From positions 58,885 to 122,884 of the forward strand of contig CAWHYZ010000006.1 in assembly GCA_963833605.1 (NCBI GenBank): DNA of 64,000 nucleotides, given 5' to 3'. The notes below the pieces were generated by a model, which saw only the letters and a list, made by a program, of their open reading frames with translations, ran no database searches and was not told the DNA's origin. Both the position numbers and the translations under genes were made by a program. Positions 61,675 through 64,000 of this stretch are shown piece by piece. This DNA is from JAFAXD01 sp963833605 (GTDB lineage Bacteria; Pseudomonadota; Alphaproteobacteria; Rhizobiales; Xanthobacteraceae). Positions within the stretch are counted from its first letter, which is position 1. Every line of letters starts with the position of its first letter.

Positions 61675-62799
61675 ATGGCCAAACGCTACATCATACTTCG
61701 CGGGGATTCGTTTCGAAGTCGGGACTGGGATCGCTTCGGCTGCCGTGTTTTTGCTGCGAACGGATTTCAAATCGTCGCTGTACAGACGATTGACGCCCCA
61801 GATGAGGATTTTTCTGAACCTGTGCTTAGGTGTCACGACCGCGCCGCTCTCGACCGATGCATCGGCTCGGTTGCGCCTGAAGATATCGTCCTCAACCTCA
61901 TCGTTCTATCCCCGCACTCGATGTGGATCTACGATTGGCTGCGAGAGACGCGCGTTCGCTATATGGTTATGTCGAGAGGTGGCCTGCCACTTACGTTCAT
62001 TGGTTTTGGGTCTTCTCTTGGGATTTCGGATTGGTTGCGCCTGCGTGTAGCCGAGCTGCGCCTATGGGTTGGCGACAATTATCGATGGCTAATGCGTTAT
62101 CGCGAGGTGATGCGGGCGCCAACACCGCGATGGTGGTTACGAGCAGGCAGGCAGGGGGATCCGTTTGCAAATCCCTTGTATCCAGGGCTGAATCGCGTCG
62201 AAGTTCTTCCGATGCTTCACTTTGACGCCGAGACAGCTCAGAGCGCGCCAGAATATTGCGCCGCGCCGCGGCCGTACGCCGTATTTCTTGATCAAGTGAT
62301 GATTGATCATCCCGAGCTTGAGCTTCTGAAGATCGATTCCGAGGTTGACCCGGAACGTTACCACCCGGCACTCGCGCGTTGCTTTCTGGCAGTCGAGGAG
62401 CAGACAGGTCTGGACGTCATCGTCGCACCGCACCCTAAGGCAACTCCACAGACCAAGGCTAGGTTCGGACATAGAGTCGTGGACATGCCCATAGCGTCCC
62501 TAGTGCGCGGCAGCAGTCTCGTGCTTTGTCACTATACGACCGCCGTCTCGTTCCCGGTTATCTTCCGGAAACCGGTCCTGTTTCTAACGAGCGATAAAAT
62601 GGAAACCAACGCTTCAGGAGTAAACGTGGCCCGATTGTCAAGCTGGCTCGGAAGCCGCCGTGTCAACATCGATCATCTTCCGCCGAGGATAGAAATACCC
62701 AGGGTGGCCGAGGTGAGCTACCTCAGATACCAACAAGCCTTCCTCTACAGTGACGCTCCATTGGACTGGAACGGGGTTTTTGAGCGGGTGACTTGTTAA
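61675..62799 (+). CDS. Unknown protein of surface glycan locus, GT-B-like
   Basis: 374 residues, no firm family. The N-terminal half has YIILRGDSFRSRDWDRFGCR and GLPLTFIGFGSSLGISDWLR; the middle has VEVLPMLHFDAETAQS and YAVFLDQVMIDHPELELLK. The C-terminal half has TGLDVIVAPHPKATPQTKARFG, then SLVRGSSLVLCHYTTAVSFPVIFRKPVLFLTSD. That HPK...HYTT...FRKPVLFL run looks like the donor side of capsule or polysialyl-type GT-B enzymes. It may transfer the CMP-sugar made by this operon. This is inference; no signal peptide is seen. Confidence 0.6.
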   Translation: MAKRYIILRGDSFRSRDWDRFGCRVFAANGFQIVAVQTIDAPDEDFSEPVLRCHDRAALDRCIGSVAPEDIVLNLIVLSPHSMWIYDWLRETRVRYMVMSRGGLPLTFIGFGSSLGISDWLRLRVAELRLWVGDNYRWLMRYREVMRAPTPRWWLRAGRQGDPFANPLYPGLNRVEVLPMLHFDAETAQSAPEYCAAPRPYAVFLDQVMIDHPELELLKIDSEVDPERYHPALARCFLAVEEQTGLDVIVAPHPKATPQTKARFGHRVVDMPIASLVRGSSLVLCHYTTAVSFPVIFRKPVLFLTSDKMETNASGVNVARLSSWLGSRRVNIDHLPPRIEIPRVAEVSYLRYQQAFLYSDAPLDWNGVFERVTC

Positions 62800-62961
62800 T
62801 TTTGCGACTGATTCAGAACGCTGACGGACGGGGACTCAATCCGCGGCTATGAGGTCCAGCAGCTCTACCTGATGTCATCGGCCGAAAATGACGCGGACAA
62901 CTAACGCCAGTCGACGTGCATCGTCCGGCGGCTCCGACTGACTTAAAACTTAAAATCGCAT

Positions 62962-63966
62962 ATGCCATCACGACGTGTTTTGGTCACGGGGGCCGATGGA
63001 TTCATCGGTTCGCACCTCGTCGAAGAACTGGTTGCCACAGGGGAGCAGGTGCGGGCACTGGCTCTCTATAACAGCTTCAACTCCTGGGGCTGGTTGGATA
63101 CGCTCCCGCCGCACGTCCGCGCCGGCGTCGAAGTGATTGCAGGCGACATCCGAGATTCGCACTTTGTCCGAGAGATTGTTGCCGGCTGCGACGTCGTTTA
63201 TCACCTCGCGGCTTTGATCGCCATTCCATATTCGTATGTCGCTCCCGACGCCTACGTGGCAACCAATGTTGGTGGCACACTCAATGTCCTTATCGCTGCT
63301 CGCGACTGCGGAGTGTCTAAGGTAATTCACACCTCCACCAGCGAAGTTTATGGGTCCGCGCAATCTCTGCCGATTAGCGAAAACCATCCTTTGCAGGCGC
63401 AATCGCCATATGCGGCCACCAAGATAGCTGCGGATCAGTTAGCGTTGTCATTCTATCGATCATTCGAATTGCCGGTTGCACTTCTGCGGCCGTTCAGTAC
63501 TTACGGCCCGCGTCAATCCGCCCGCGCTGTCCTGCCAACCATCATTACGCAGATTCTCAGCGGCAAACGCGTAATACATCTCGGCGCATTGTCGCCGACC
63601 CGAGACTTTACCTTTGTCAAAGACACTGTGCGGGCTTTCCGCTGCCTCGCGATGTCCGATCAGGGCGTTGGCGATGTCATCAATTCCGGCAGCAACTTTG
63701 AAGTGGCAATTGGCGATGCGGCGCGGCTGATTGCCGAGGTATTGGGTGTCGACGTTGCTATCGAACGAGACAACGAACGCATGCGCCCGGCGAAAAGTGA
63801 GGTGGAACGTCTATGGGCTGACAACACTAAGGCGGCGCGCCTCATCGGGTGGGTGCCCGAGTATGCCGGGCTCGATGGTTTCCGCCGCGGGATCGCCGAG
63901 ACAATAGAATGGCTGCGCGAGCCCGCTCATTTGGCGCGTTATAAGGCGGACCAGTACAACCGATGA
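62962..63966 (+). CDS. legB: NAD-dependent 4,6-dehydratase LegB-like
   Basis: 334 residues. Extended SDR: RVLVTGADGFIGSHLVEELV, then ALYNSFNSWGWLDTLPPHV, a hallmark of LegB, GDIRDSHFVREIVAGCDVVYHLAALIAIPYSYVAPDAYV, the Ser/Thr in IHTSTSEVYGSA and SPYAATKIAADQLA with Tyr-Lys. It makes the 4-keto-6-deoxy sugar from UDP- or GDP-GlcNAc, first committed step to legionaminic-type acids. A 162-base gap precedes it with no clear site. The stop overlaps the next gene (ATGA). Confidence 0.88.
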   Translation: MPSRRVLVTGADGFIGSHLVEELVATGEQVRALALYNSFNSWGWLDTLPPHVRAGVEVIAGDIRDSHFVREIVAGCDVVYHLAALIAIPYSYVAPDAYVATNVGGTLNVLIAARDCGVSKVIHTSTSEVYGSAQSLPISENHPLQAQSPYAATKIAADQLALSFYRSFELPVALLRPFSTYGPRQSARAVLPTIITQILSGKRVIHLGALSPTRDFTFVKDTVRAFRCLAMSDQGVGDVINSGSNFEVAIGDAARLIAEVLGVDVAIERDNERMRPAKSEVERLWADNTKAARLIGWVPEYAGLDGFRRGIAETIEWLREPAHLARYKADQYNR

Positions 63967-64000
63967 CTATCGCCATCGATGCACCTCCGGACTTAAATCA
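63963..64000 (+). CDS. Start of next operon gene (clipped)
   Basis: ATG 63963 overlaps the legB stop as ATGA and opens a frame to the window end (MTIAIDAPPDLN). Twelve codons are too few to name it. After LegB an aminotransferase (LegC) would be expected, but this is only a guess from gene order. Confidence 0.4.
   Translation, partial: MTIAIDAPPDLN

Noticed and set aside
1..64000. tRNA, rRNA and riboswitch genes
   Set aside because: Read through on both strands by eye; no cloverleaf ends, rRNA core sequence or known riboswitch core was noticed. A covariance-model scan would be needed to be sure.

Overview
The window looks like a chromosome segment from a GC-rich alphaproteobacterium, most likely Hyphomicrobiales of the Bradyrhizobium/Xanthobacteraceae kind. 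The reasons are many orphan Bug/TctC-type and COG1840-type solute receptors, a complete branched-chain amino-acid-type ABC operon, FAH/RraA/class II aldolase enzymes, rhizobial-style intergenic repeats, and dense ATGA-overlapping operons. No rRNA, tRNA or CRISPR was seen.

Region 1 (1-21.9 kb) is catabolism and uptake. A clipped flavin-dependent oxidoreductase is followed by two paralogous periplasmic receptors that flank an LLM oxidoreductase, a GST and a MarR regulator. A fused permease and an ATPase complete one ABC importer. Next come two orphan TctC receptors, a frameshifted adenylate cyclase/TPR protein, a YHS protein, an RraA-like aldolase, a class II aldolase with an NMT1-like receptor, a livKHMGF-like operon, a second GST and an FAH hydrolase.

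Region 2 (22-41.8 kb) is lipopolysaccharide: an MsbA-type flippase, galE, waaC, waaF, hldD, hldE, two family 2 glycosyltransferases, an O-antigen ligase, a family 9 transferase, a membrane-bound 4,6-dehydratase (WbpM type), and a WecA-like initiator with a GT4 partner. A cupin and a StyA-like monooxygenase sit inside it. hldD is flanked by an unusual family of long bulged hairpins bounded by CTAG. Three tandem copies of a ~164-bp unit, each holding two opposed hairpins, fill the whole gap between hldD and hldE, and the stems differ by compensatory changes.

Region 3 (42-47.2 kb) is a decayed phage-like island with lower GC in places. It has an XRE repressor, a divergent promoter with palindromic operators, a YqaJ exonuclease, an ERF annealing protein fused to a DUF968-like Cys/His domain, an IS256-type transposase remnant, and two further broken copies of the DUF968-like tail.

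Region 4 (47.2-64 kb) is surface glycan. It holds a polysaccharide deacetylase, methyltransferases, a strong promoter with twin palindromes, an EPS-associated MarR-type regulator and a specialised NusG paralogue. Behind these runs a largely coupled nonulosonic-acid operon: NeuB/LegI-like synthase, CBS-nucleotidyltransferase, SDR, N-acetyl-sugar amidotransferase with dedicated HisH and HisF, acetyltransferase, CMP-sugar synthetase, class III aminotransferase, an unknown protein and LegB. The set predicts a CMP-activated legionaminic-acid-like sugar bearing an amidino group. At least six genes between 50.2 and 59.6 kb carry single-base-type frameshifts, which is either local assembly error or decay of the locus.
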